17,891 nt of DNA. Origin: Phycisphaerales bacterium. Its GTDB lineage: Bacteria > Planctomycetota > Phycisphaerae > Phycisphaerales > SM1A02. Position 1 is the first letter of the stretch. Every line of letters starts with the position of its first letter. The notes under the pieces were generated by a model. The model was not told the origin of the DNA. It made no database searches and was given only the letters and a program-made list of their open reading frames with translations. The stretch covers positions 1 through 17,891 of the forward strand of contig JAGQOI010000086.1 of assembly GCA_020427625.1 (NCBI GenBank). The letters are read 5' to 3'. The position numbers and the translations under genes are program-made. Positions 7,754-14,872 of the stretch are shown in pieces.

Positions 7754-9534
7754 CCGGATTCGGCAAGCGCCTGCCGCTCGGCGAAGCCCTCGTGCAGGAG
7801 GGCGTGCTGTCGCCGGAGCAGCTCAAGCTCGCCCTCGGCGAGCAGCAGTCGACCGGCCGCATGCTCGGCGAGCTGCTCGTCGGCACGGGCATCATCACGG
7901 GCCGGGCGCTGGTGCGTTCGCTCGCGAAGCAGCTCGGCGTGAAGGGATGCGTGCTGCGTCACGGCCTGATGGATCCGGAGCTGCTGAAGCTCATCGACGA
8001 GGAGGAGTGCGAGCGTCTGAAGATCGTGCCCATGTTCCGCGTGCGGAACGTGCTCACGGTCGCGATGGCCGAACCGCAGTCGCTCCCGCTCATCGACCGG
8101 CTCCAGCGCCTCACCGGCTGTCGCATCAACCCGGTGCTCGCCCTCGAAGCGAACATCAAGGAGTTCGCCCGCAAGTACGCCGGCGGGAACACGGACGTCG
8201 ACGAGTTCCTCGCGTCGCTGTCGGAGTCGGAGGTCGAGGTCATCGACAAGGAGTCCGTCGACGAGGCGCCCGCGGCGGACATCGACAGCATGGTCTCCGG
8301 CAGTCCGATCGTGAACCTCATCAACGTCGCGATCCTCACCGCGGTGAAGGACGGCGCGAGCGACATCCACATCGAGCCCGACCGCAACGGCACCCGCATC
8401 CGCTACCGCATCGACGGCGTCCTCCGCAACCTCATGAGTCCCCCGCCGGGCATGCACGGCGCGATCACGTCGCGCGTCAAGGTCATCGCGAAGATGGACA
8501 TCGCCGAGAAGCGTCTGCCCCAGGAGGGACGCACCCGCATCATGGCCGAGGGACGCGAGATCGATCTCCGCGTCTCCAGCATGCCGACCCTGCTCGGCGA
8601 GAAGCTCGTCATCCGCATCCTCGACAAGCGCAACCTGCACGTGAAGATGGAGGACCTCGGCTTCCGGTCGGCCAACCTCGAAGCCTTCAAGCGCATGCTC
8701 GGCAAGCCGCACGGCATGGCCCTCGTCACCGGTCCGACCGGCAGCGGCAAGACGACGACGCTCTACTCGGCGCTCGATCTGCTGCGCAGTCCCGAACGCA
8801 ACATCGTCACCGTCGAGGATCCCGTCGAGTACCAGCTCGACCTCATCAACCAGATCCACGTCCGCGAGTCCATCGGGCTGTCCTTCGCGATGGCGCTGCG
8901 CAGCATCCTCCGACAGGACCCGGACGTGATCATGATCGGCGAGGTCCGCGACGAACAGACCGCCCGCGTCGCCGTCCAGGCCGCGCTCACCGGACACCTC
9001 GTCCTCGCAACCCTCCACACGAACGACTCGCCGAGCACCGTCGCCCGCATCGTCGACATGAACGTCGAGCCCTACCTGCTCTCCGGCGCGCTGAACGGCA
9101 TCGTCGCCCAACGCCTCGCCCGCACCGTCTGCAACAGCTGCGCGACGAAGTACTATCCCGCCGACACCGTCCTCGCCGAGGCCGGACTGCGGGACATGCC
9201 CAACCGCACGTTCCGCAAGGGACTCGGCTGCGCGCAATGTCACAACAGCGGCTTCGCCGGACGACTCGGCATCTACGAGGTCATGGAGGTCAAGACCGAA
9301 CTCCAGCAGCTCATCCATCGCGCGGCACCGGCGCACGAGCTCCGCGACGCCTTCCGCCGACAGGGCGGCGTCACGCTCGACCAGGAGGGCGTCCTCCTCG
9401 CGCTCGACGGACGAACCACCCTCGAAGAGGCGCTCCGCGTCACGCACGTCGAGAACGAGAACGTCCACGCGACGTCGTCGCCACGAACGTCCACGGCCGC
9501 CGCCATGGACGAGATCACGAGGGACGCGGCATGA
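7750..9534 (+). CDS. gspE: GspE/PilB-type assembly ATPase
   Basis: 594 residues, typical length. The GTG start overlaps the STAS stop and has GGAG at 7737-7740. The N-terminal part (about 8-75) has two repeats, LGEALVQEG...LALGEQQ and LGELLVGTG...SLAKQL, resembling an MshEN domain. The catalytic domain has Walker A GPTGSGKTTT (328-337, Lys334), the Asp box VEDPVEY (355-361), Walker B DVIMIGEVRD with Glu398, and the His box TGHLVLATLHTND (His416, His423). Two CxxC pairs (Cys461/464 and Cys494/497) form the zinc-binding module of GspE/PilB. PilT retraction ATPases lack it, so this is an assembly rather than a retraction motor. It is a cytoplasmic hexamer that powers filament assembly through the platform protein encoded next. 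The C-terminus carries a 30-residue low-complexity tail. PilB or GspE naming cannot be settled without phylogeny. Confidence 0.96.
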   Translation: MTGFGKRLPLGEALVQEGVLSPEQLKLALGEQQSTGRMLGELLVGTGIITGRALVRSLAKQLGVKGCVLRHGLMDPELLKLIDEEECERLKIVPMFRVRNVLTVAMAEPQSLPLIDRLQRLTGCRINPVLALEANIKEFARKYAGGNTDVDEFLASLSESEVEVIDKESVDEAPAADIDSMVSGSPIVNLINVAILTAVKDGASDIHIEPDRNGTRIRYRIDGVLRNLMSPPPGMHGAITSRVKVIAKMDIAEKRLPQEGRTRIMAEGREIDLRVSSMPTLLGEKLVIRILDKRNLHVKMEDLGFRSANLEAFKRMLGKPHGMALVTGPTGSGKTTTLYSALDLLRSPERNIVTVEDPVEYQLDLINQIHVRESIGLSFAMALRSILRQDPDVIMIGEVRDEQTARVAVQAALTGHLVLATLHTNDSPSTVARIVDMNVEPYLLSGALNGIVAQRLARTVCNSCATKYYPADTVLAEAGLRDMPNRTFRKGLGCAQCHNSGFAGRLGIYEVMEVKTELQQLIHRAAPAHELRDAFRRQGGVTLDQEGVLLALDGRTTLEEALRVTHVENENVHATSSPRTSTAAAMDEITRDAA

Positions 9535-10736
9535 AGACCATCCAGGCCCATCGCATCACCGCCACCGCCCGACCCGACGTCGAAGCCGCGCCCGATGCGC
9601 CGACGACGCGCCCGCCCGCGACCTCGCGCGACACGCGCGCCATGCCGAAGCCCGGCGCGACGCCCCGGCGCCGACGCACCCGGGAAGGGCGCCGACTCCC
9701 GACGCTCGTGTGGTTCTCCCGGCAGCTCTTCGTGCTGACGTCGAGCGGCATGCCGCTCGTGCAGGCGATCGCGTCGCTCGAGCGCCAGGCCGCCGATCCC
9801 GAGTGGCGTCAGACCCTCGCGAACGTGCGTCGGCGCGTCGAGGAGGGATCCTCCCTGGCCGACGCCCTCGCGCTGGACGAGACGTACTTCGACGCCGTGT
9901 TCGTGAGTCTCGTCTCGGCCGGGGAATCCTCCGGCCAGCTCCCGGCGATGCTCAACCGGCTCACCCGTCTCGGCCAGCAGCAGCTCCAGACGCGACGGGC
10001 CGTCGTCGGCGCGCTCGTCTACCCGGCCCTGCTCACGTGCGTCGCGGGCTTCGCCCTCGGCGCGATGATCATCTTCGTGCTCCCCCGGTTCGAGATGCTG
10101 TTCGAGACGCTGGCCATGCCCATGCCGCCGACCACCGAACTGCTCATGGGGCTCAGCGAGGTCCTGCGCGGGTTCTGGTGGATCATCATCCCGATGCTCG
10201 GCGTCCTCGTCGGTCTCGGCGTGTGGTACCTGAAGACCGAGGCGGGCGGGCGTCGGCTCGATGCGTTCAGCCTGCGGGCCCCGCGCGTCGGGCCGCTCGT
10301 GCGGAGCTTCGCGACCGCCCGCATCGCCCGTCTCATGGGCGTGCTCATCACCGCCCACGTTCCGCTCCTCGAAGCCATGCAGCTCGTGCGCCGGTCGCTC
10401 ACGAACTCGCTCTACGTCGACCTCATGGAACGGGCCGAGGACGCCGTCGGGCGCGGGGAGTCGATCAGCGGCGCCATGAACGACCCGCACCTCATCCCCG
10501 CCTCCGTCTACGAGGCGATCCGCAGCGGCGAATCGAGCGGCCAGGTCGGCGAACTCATGCTCGACATCGCGGACTTCCTCGACGACGAGAACTCGACCAC
10601 CATCCGATCCCTCACCAACATCCTCGAGCCCCTCATCCTCATCGTCCTCGGACTCATGGTCGGCTTCGTCGCCATCAGCCTCTTCCTCCCCCTCTTCGAC
10701 CTCACCGCGATGACCCAGGGAGGAGGCGCCCAGTGA
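9531..10736 (+). CDS. gspF: GspF/PilC-type inner-membrane platform protein
   Basis: 401 residues. The ATG overlaps the ATPase stop (ATGA) and has GAGGGA 6 bases upstream. Reading the same frame further upstream gives only an Arg-rich shadow of the ATPase gene. Two T2SSF domains are visible (about 60-185 and 262-385), each with the family motif S.GESSGQ: SAGESSGQLP in the first copy and RSGESSGQVG in the second. Transmembrane segments lie at about 158-188, 215-236 and 365-392, the usual three for the family. The first 60 residues are an extra Pro/Arg-rich, probably disordered cytoplasmic extension. The protein is the membrane base on which (pseudo)pilins are assembled. It contacts the ATPase, and their overlapping genes fit stoichiometric co-translation. 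Confidence 0.95.
   Translation: MKTIQAHRITATARPDVEAAPDAPTTRPPATSRDTRAMPKPGATPRRRRTREGRRLPTLVWFSRQLFVLTSSGMPLVQAIASLERQAADPEWRQTLANVRRRVEEGSSLADALALDETYFDAVFVSLVSAGESSGQLPAMLNRLTRLGQQQLQTRRAVVGALVYPALLTCVAGFALGAMIIFVLPRFEMLFETLAMPMPPTTELLMGLSEVLRGFWWIIIPMLGVLVGLGVWYLKTEAGGRRLDAFSLRAPRVGPLVRSFATARIARLMGVLITAHVPLLEAMQLVRRSLTNSLYVDLMERAEDAVGRGESISGAMNDPHLIPASVYEAIRSGESSGQVGELMLDIADFLDDENSTTIRSLTNILEPLILIVLGLMVGFVAISLFLPLFDLTAMTQGGGAQ
10718..10726 (+). promoter_or_regulatory. Strong Shine-Dalgarno that fixes the GTG start of the PilM-like gene
   Basis: GGGAGGAGG ends 6 bases before the GTG at 10733, inside the end of the platform-protein gene. It is the best ribosome site in the operon. It decides the start of a gene whose open frame extends far upstream without a stop. 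Confidence 0.7.
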
Positions 10737-11746
10737 CCCCGAACCGATCGCCCATCGGACTCGACCTGCACGCCGACGCCCTCCGCGCCGTGCAGCTCGT
10801 CGCGCCCGACGCGACCCGCCCCACCGTCGCCGGCACCCTCGTCATGCCCCGACGGAACGACGACCCCATGCCCGACGTCGATGAATTCAAGCGGTTCGTC
10901 GCCGCCCTCCAACGGCGCGGCTTCAGCGGGCGCGATCTCGTCGTCGCGGCACCGTCCGACGCCGTCGCGACGAGCGTCATCGCCGTCCCCCGACCCACCC
11001 GTGCCGAGGACCTCCCGCACCGCGTCGGCGAGGAACTGCTGCGCGCCACCCACTGGGACCCGGCGGCGAACGAGATCGCGTGGTGGGAGATCGGCGCGAG
11101 CGGACGCGGGAACGCGAACGTCGACGTCATGGCCGTCGCCTGTCCCCACCCGACCGCCGAGGCCCTGTTCGATCTCGTCGACGCCTCGGGACTCAACCTG
11201 CGGGCCATCGACATCGCCGGCGCCGCCGCCCAGCGCTGGAGTCACGCGACGACGGCGTCGGATCCCTGCCTCGCCCTCGTCGAGTTCACCTGGTCGGCGA
11301 TGCGGGTGGTCGCGATGCACGATGATCTCTTCGTCTACGAGCGGAGCATTCCCGAGTGCGGGATCGCGAGTCTCTTCGAGGCCGCGGAGCGCGAGACGTC
11401 GCTGTCGGCGGACCTGCTCGAACTGGCGCTGCGTCCGGGTCCGGACGACGCGTCGCACCTGCCGTTCGCGCGATGCATCGCGGCGCACGTCGACCTCGCC
11501 GTCCGCGAACTCGGCATCGCGCTGTCGTACGTCGTGTCGCGCTACCCGGCCCTGAACGGGCGCCGGGTGACGGTCATCGGGCGCGGCGCGACGATTCCCG
11601 GACTCGTCGAGGGTCTCGACGAACAACTGCCCGTCGCGATCGGGCGGCCGGCGGCGGACGGGCCCGACGACGATCTGCGCCGCCTGGCGCCCGAATTCGC
11701 CGTCCCGGCCGGACTCGCCCTCTACCCGGCGGAGAGCTTCGCATGA
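10733..11746 (+). CDS. pilM: PilM-like actin-fold protein of the filament assembly complex
   Basis: 337 residues from the GTG at 10733, which overlaps the platform gene stop (GTGA) and follows a strong ribosome site. The start of the protein, PIGLDLHADALRAVQL (residues 7-21), aligns with the PilM pattern IGLDIGSSSVKAVQL. The late motif VTVIGRGATIPGL (about 279-291) matches the adenosine-contact loop, usually GGGA. The phosphate-binding residues look degenerate: HAD replaces the Gly/Ser-rich turn, and LVEFTWSAMRVV (about 182-193) replaces the usual DIG motif. PilM sits on the cytoplasmic face of the membrane, binds the N-terminal tail of PilN, and links the ATPase to the periplasmic ring. Its position before PilN- and PilO-like genes supports the call. 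Nucleotide binding may be lost. Confidence 0.87.
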   Translation: MTPNRSPIGLDLHADALRAVQLVAPDATRPTVAGTLVMPRRNDDPMPDVDEFKRFVAALQRRGFSGRDLVVAAPSDAVATSVIAVPRPTRAEDLPHRVGEELLRATHWDPAANEIAWWEIGASGRGNANVDVMAVACPHPTAEALFDLVDASGLNLRAIDIAGAAAQRWSHATTASDPCLALVEFTWSAMRVVAMHDDLFVYERSIPECGIASLFEAAERETSLSADLLELALRPGPDDASHLPFARCIAAHVDLAVRELGIALSYVVSRYPALNGRRVTVIGRGATIPGLVEGLDEQLPVAIGRPAADGPDDDLRRLAPEFAVPAGLALYPAESFA

Positions 11747-12360
11747 TCACCGTCAACCTCATTCCCGTGCATCGACTGGCGGCGCGCCGGCGACAGCGCG
11801 TCGTCCGCGCGTGGGTGATGACGTGCTCGACGCTCGTCGCCGCGGCCATCGTCTCCCTCGTCGTCTCGACCGGACCCATGCAGGCGGCGGCGGGCAGCGA
11901 CGTGAGCGCGACGGCCGACGAGATCCGCGCCCGACTCTCCGCCGCGGCCGCGCAGCGGACGGAACTCCAGGACCGCATCCGCGACGCCGCGAGCCGCCTC
12001 ACCGCGATCCGCCTCGTCTCGCCGCAGCCGGACTGGAGCGTCCTCATCGAGATGGCCGCGGCCGAGGCGGGCCCGCGCATCGCTCTCGCGCGATTCCAGC
12101 TCGACCCGATGGTCGCCCGCATCGAGACGCCGGGCGAGCCGGTCCGGGAACAGGTGAGCGGGTTCTCGGTCCGACTCGCCGGACACGGGCGCGAGGAGCG
12201 CGACGTCTTCGACTACGTGCTCCGCCTCGAGTCCGCGAACCTCTTCGCGGCCGTGTCGCTCGTCCGCTTCCGGCGCGAGGGATACCTCGGCGGCGAGGCG
12301 ACCTCGTTCGAACTCCAGTGCGTCCTCAGCGCCGACGCCACGACCGCGAGGAACCCGTGA
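11743..12360 (+). CDS. pilN: PilN-like inner-membrane alignment protein
   Basis: 205 residues. The ATG overlaps the PilM stop (ATGA) and GGAGAG stands 6 bases upstream. The N-terminal tail MITVNLIPVHR matches the conserved INLLPxR-type motif by which PilN docks into PilM. One transmembrane segment (about 22-45) follows, then a coiled-coil region (about 55-90) and a periplasmic alpha/beta domain of ferredoxin-like type. PilN pairs with PilO to form the inner-membrane ring of the alignment complex. Sequence similarity within this family is low, so order and topology carry most of the call. Confidence 0.85.
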   Translation: MITVNLIPVHRLAARRRQRVVRAWVMTCSTLVAAAIVSLVVSTGPMQAAAGSDVSATADEIRARLSAAAAQRTELQDRIRDAASRLTAIRLVSPQPDWSVLIEMAAAEAGPRIALARFQLDPMVARIETPGEPVREQVSGFSVRLAGHGREERDVFDYVLRLESANLFAAVSLVRFRREGYLGGEATSFELQCVLSADATTARNP

Positions 12361-12914
12361 TGTCACGCCCGCACCTGCCGATCCACCTCGCCGGCGCGTC
12401 GACCTGCGCCGTCCTGCTCCTCGTCATCTACGCCGTCGCGATCGGTCCGGCCCTCGCGACGGATCCCGGCGCGGCGGTCGACGAGGCGCACATCATCCAG
12501 GGTCGACTGTCGATGCAGCAGCTCGAACACACGGTGACGCAACTGCGTCGCCAGCTCGCGACGCTGAACCAGGAACTCGATGCCGCGCCGCTGGACATCG
12601 AGCGGGTCGCGAACGCGAACCGTCGCCTGGCCGCCCTGAACCGGCTCGCCGACGAGCGCGGGCTGACGGTCGACGCGATCGAGATCGGTCCGCCGCGGGA
12701 GGCGGAGCATTATCAGGTCGTGCCGATCGAGTTCACGGGCAGCGGCACGTTCACGGACGCGGTGCGCTTCATCGCCGATCTGCATGCGCAGATGGGCGAC
12801 ATCGCCGTGCAGTCCATGGAACTCGGCGCCACGGTGTCCGAGGGTCCGGGAACCGCCCGCCTGGTGGCAGACCTTGCGTGGTATGCGGTTCGCGGCGACC
12901 AGCCGGAACGCTGA
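12360..12914 (+). CDS. pilO: PilO-like inner-membrane alignment protein
   Basis: 184 residues. The ATG at 12360 shares one base with the PilN stop (TGATG). A GTG directly before it (12357) would add one residue. GAGGA at 12348-12352 serves either start. Topology is as in PilO: a short cytoplasmic tail, a transmembrane segment (about 7-30), a coiled coil (about 45-95) and a periplasmic ferredoxin-like fold with the family-like stretch VVPIEFTGSGTFTDAVRFIA. It is the expected heterodimer partner of the preceding PilN-like protein. GspM, the type II secretion counterpart, has the same topology and cannot be excluded. Confidence 0.83.
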   Translation: MSRPHLPIHLAGASTCAVLLLVIYAVAIGPALATDPGAAVDEAHIIQGRLSMQQLEHTVTQLRRQLATLNQELDAAPLDIERVANANRRLAALNRLADERGLTVDAIEIGPPREAEHYQVVPIEFTGSGTFTDAVRFIADLHAQMGDIAVQSMELGATVSEGPGTARLVADLAWYAVRGDQPER

Positions 12915-12967
12915 TCGCCGACGCGTCGCTTGACGCCGGTCACGGTGAATCGTCGGTTGACGATACC

Positions 12968-13555
12968 ATGACCATCACCAACGAACGCAAGGTTCTCGTC
13001 GGCGTCCTCTCGGTCGCCGGTCTCATCCTCGGAGCCGATCGCCTGATGGGCGCGGGCACGTCCGGTCCGGACGCGGCGGCGGCATCGTCGCCGGCCGCGA
13101 ACGCGACGCTCGCGCTCTCGGACCTCGTCGCGTCGATCACCGCCGACGACGCGACCGCGACGCCGCTCGCGGTCGAGCCGGCGCCGAGCGTGCTCGTCGC
13201 GGCCCGCCTGGACGCGCTCGCCTCGGACATGGACCTCGACCTGGCGACGGTGACGGATCGCTTCCAGCCGGCCGCCGGGTGGTTCGAGGACGCGTCACCG
13301 CCGCCCGCATCGGGCACGAACGAAGCCGATCCTGCGCCCGCCCCGCCGGCGGACCACGAGTTCGTCACCTCGCACCGGGTCTCGGCGGTGATGCTGGGTC
13401 GGACGGGCACGACGTCGGGCGCGATCGTCGACGGCCGGTTCATTCCGGTCGGCGGGACGATCGACGGCGCGACGCTGATCGGCGTGGAGCGGGACCGGGC
13501 GCGGTTCCGCATCGACGGCGAGGTGGTGGAGGGTCGCCTGGACCAGTCCCGATAA
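12968..13555 (+). CDS. GspC/PilP/GspB-like inner-membrane connector protein
   Basis: 195 residues from the ATG at 12968, 53 bases after the PilO stop. No in-frame start lies closer to the upstream gene and no good ribosome site is visible. A single N-terminal transmembrane segment (about 8-27) leads into an Ala/Pro-rich linker (about 30-130). A small beta domain then closes the protein (about 133-195), with HRVSAVMLG...GAIVDGRFIPVGG. This resembles the homology region of GspC and the beta domain of PilP or GspB, which contact the outer-membrane secretin. PilP itself is normally a lipoprotein, and no lipobox cysteine is seen here, so topology favours GspC or GspB. As the only connector in the cluster, it probably links the PilN/O ring to a secretin encoded elsewhere. 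Exact family assignment is uncertain. Confidence 0.7.
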   Translation: MTITNERKVLVGVLSVAGLILGADRLMGAGTSGPDAAAASSPAANATLALSDLVASITADDATATPLAVEPAPSVLVAARLDALASDMDLDLATVTDRFQPAAGWFEDASPPPASGTNEADPAPAPPADHEFVTSHRVSAVMLGRTGTTSGAIVDGRFIPVGGTIDGATLIGVERDRARFRIDGEVVEGRLDQSR

Positions 13556-13567
13556 CCCGCCCGCACA

Positions 13568-13595
13568 ACCGGAACGCGCCGGTCGGGATCCCGAC
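13568..13595 (+). terminator. Overlapping inverted repeats after the connector gene
   Basis: ACCGG/CCGGT with a 6-base loop (13568-13583) is followed by the perfect 14-base palindrome GTCGGGATCCCGAC (13582-13595). The two share two bases, so only one can fold fully. They start 13 bases after a stop codon and precede the promoter candidate of the next unit, which suggests a transcription boundary. No T-tract is present. Confidence 0.3.
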
Positions 13596-13617
13596 ATTCC
13601 CGCAACGGTGACTCAGG

Positions 13618-13632
13618 TGGCATGGTGGAAGC
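13618..13632 (+). promoter_or_regulatory. Sigma-54-like promoter candidate ahead of the pseudopilin cluster
   Basis: TGGCATG-GTGG-AAGC fits the sigma-54 pattern TGGCAYR-N4-TTGC in its -24 element and in the GC of -12, with exact spacing; AA replaces the usual TT. A start about 12 bases downstream would leave a leader of some 70 bases before the ATG at 13717. Major pilin genes are sigma-54 dependent in several other bacteria. The site is found by eye only and could be chance. Confidence 0.3.
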
Positions 13633-13716
13633 GCCGATACGAGCGGCGGACCACGAAATGGTCGGCGCACGGACGCCCGACCGCAATCCAGGGCACCACT
13701 AGCGGGAAACACAGGC

Positions 13717-14262
13717 ATGAACCTCCAGATGAACCATGACGGAACCATCACGCACCGTGCGTCGCACGCGGCCTCGCGTCTGCGTCGCCGGGCCTTCAGT
13801 CTCGTCGAGCTCGTCATCGTCGTCGTGATCATCGCGATCATCGGCGCGATCGCGATCCCCCGACTCAGCCGCGGCGCCGCCGGCGCCTCGGACTCGGCGC
13901 TCATCGCGGACCTCGCGATCCTGCGCAGCGCGATCGATCTCTACACGACCGAGCACGCGGGCACCGGGCCGGGCGCGACGATCGTGAACCAGCTCACGCT
14001 CTACAGCGACGCCGCCGGCGCGACCTCCGCGACGAAGACGGCGACGCACATCTACGGTCCGTACCTCCGGACCGTCCCGCCGCTGCCGGTCGGCACGAAG
14101 CGGGGCAAGAACGGCGTCTTCGTCGAGACCGTCGCCGCGAACAACCCCCCCGGCGGTGCCGCGACCGACGGCTGGTGGTACAACTCCGCGACCGGCGTGA
14201 TCCGCCCGAACCTGGCCGCCGCCGAGACCGATGACGCCGGCGTCGCCTACAACGCCTATTGA
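13717..14262 (+). CDS. Major pseudopilin, GspG-like
   Basis: 181 residues. The ATG at 13717 has GGGA 9 bases upstream. A second in-frame ATG at 13729 would only shorten the leader. A 26-residue basic leader ends at RRRA/FSLVELVIVVVIIAIIG, a class III prepilin site with Phe at +1 and Glu31 at +5. The residue at -1 is Ala26 rather than the usual Gly. The mature part has a hydrophobic N-terminal helix and a small C-terminal domain with WWYNSATGVIRPN, which resembles the W-Y...G.I..N region of GspG/PulG. It should be the main subunit of the filament, processed by a prepilin peptidase not encoded here. It is first in a five-gene cluster, in keeping with high expression. Confidence 0.93.
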   Translation: MNLQMNHDGTITHRASHAASRLRRRAFSLVELVIVVVIIAIIGAIAIPRLSRGAAGASDSALIADLAILRSAIDLYTTEHAGTGPGATIVNQLTLYSDAAGATSATKTATHIYGPYLRTVPPLPVGTKRGKNGVFVETVAANNPPGGAATDGWWYNSATGVIRPNLAAAETDDAGVAYNAY

Positions 14263-14311
14263 TGAGCCGCCCGCGATCGTCCGCCCGCGACGATCGTCGG
14301 TGCCGACCGCC

Positions 14312-14854
14312 ATGCTGCACAACGTCATGCCGGCCCATCCGCACGCCACCGACCGTCCGCGACGGAGCACCACTGCTCCGGCGCGGACGGCGGTGCGCGC
14401 CGGGACGAGTCTCCTCGAGGTCGTCACGGTCCTCGCGATCGCGGCCGTCCTCATCCTCGTCGCCGCGCCACGCTACACCGAGTCCCTCGCCCGCTATCGC
14501 GTCGACATGGCGACCCGGCGCGTCGAGGCGGACGTCGCCTGGGCCCGGGCCCGGGCCGACTCGAAGTCACGCCCCTACACCATCGACTTCGACGTCGCGA
14601 ACGGTCGGTACACCATCTACGACGGACTCTCCGACGTCGCGGCGACCGAGACGATCGTCGTCGACCTCACCAAGGGTCCCTACTACGCCAGGCTCCGGAA
14701 GGCCGAGTTCGGCGTCGCCCTCGATCCCACGCTCGTCATCAACGGGTACGGCGTCGCGAGCGAGACCGGCACCGTCGAGGTGAGCAGCGGCACGAAGGTG
14801 CGCGCGGTCGACGTCGAGGAGACCAAGACCGAGTCCGCCGAGAAGCCGGGCTGA
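14312..14854 (+). CDS. Minor pseudopilin, GspH/FimT-like
   Basis: 180 residues if started at the ATG at 14312. The open frame also offers ATG 14231 (overlapping the previous gene by 32 bases), GTG 14300 and ATG 14327. None has a clear ribosome site, so the leader length is uncertain. The prepilin site is clear: VRAG/TSLLEVVTVLAIAAV, with Gly31 at -1 and Glu36 at +5. Thr replaces the usual Phe at +1. The mature domain (about 150 residues) has the helix continuation APRYTESLARYRVD... followed by a beta-rich region, as in GspH. GspH-type subunits join the tip or the upper part of the pseudopilus. The last 20 residues are charged and probably disordered. Confidence 0.85.
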   Translation: MLHNVMPAHPHATDRPRRSTTAPARTAVRAGTSLLEVVTVLAIAAVLILVAAPRYTESLARYRVDMATRRVEADVAWARARADSKSRPYTIDFDVANGRYTIYDGLSDVAATETIVVDLTKGPYYARLRKAEFGVALDPTLVINGYGVASETGTVEVSSGTKVRAVDVEETKTESAEKPG

Positions 14855-14872
14855 CCGATCGGAAGGCACGCC

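Noticed and set aside
7711..9468. Minus-strand open frame of 585 codons opposite the ATPase
   Set aside because: The opposite strand encodes all the Walker, His-box and CxxC motifs of GspE; the antisense product has no recognisable domain.
12930..12962. Two TTGACG sequences resembling -35 boxes before the connector gene
   Set aside because: The first has no -10-like sequence at proper spacing and the second lies only 5 bases before the ATG at 12968, so neither can serve as that gene's -35 box.
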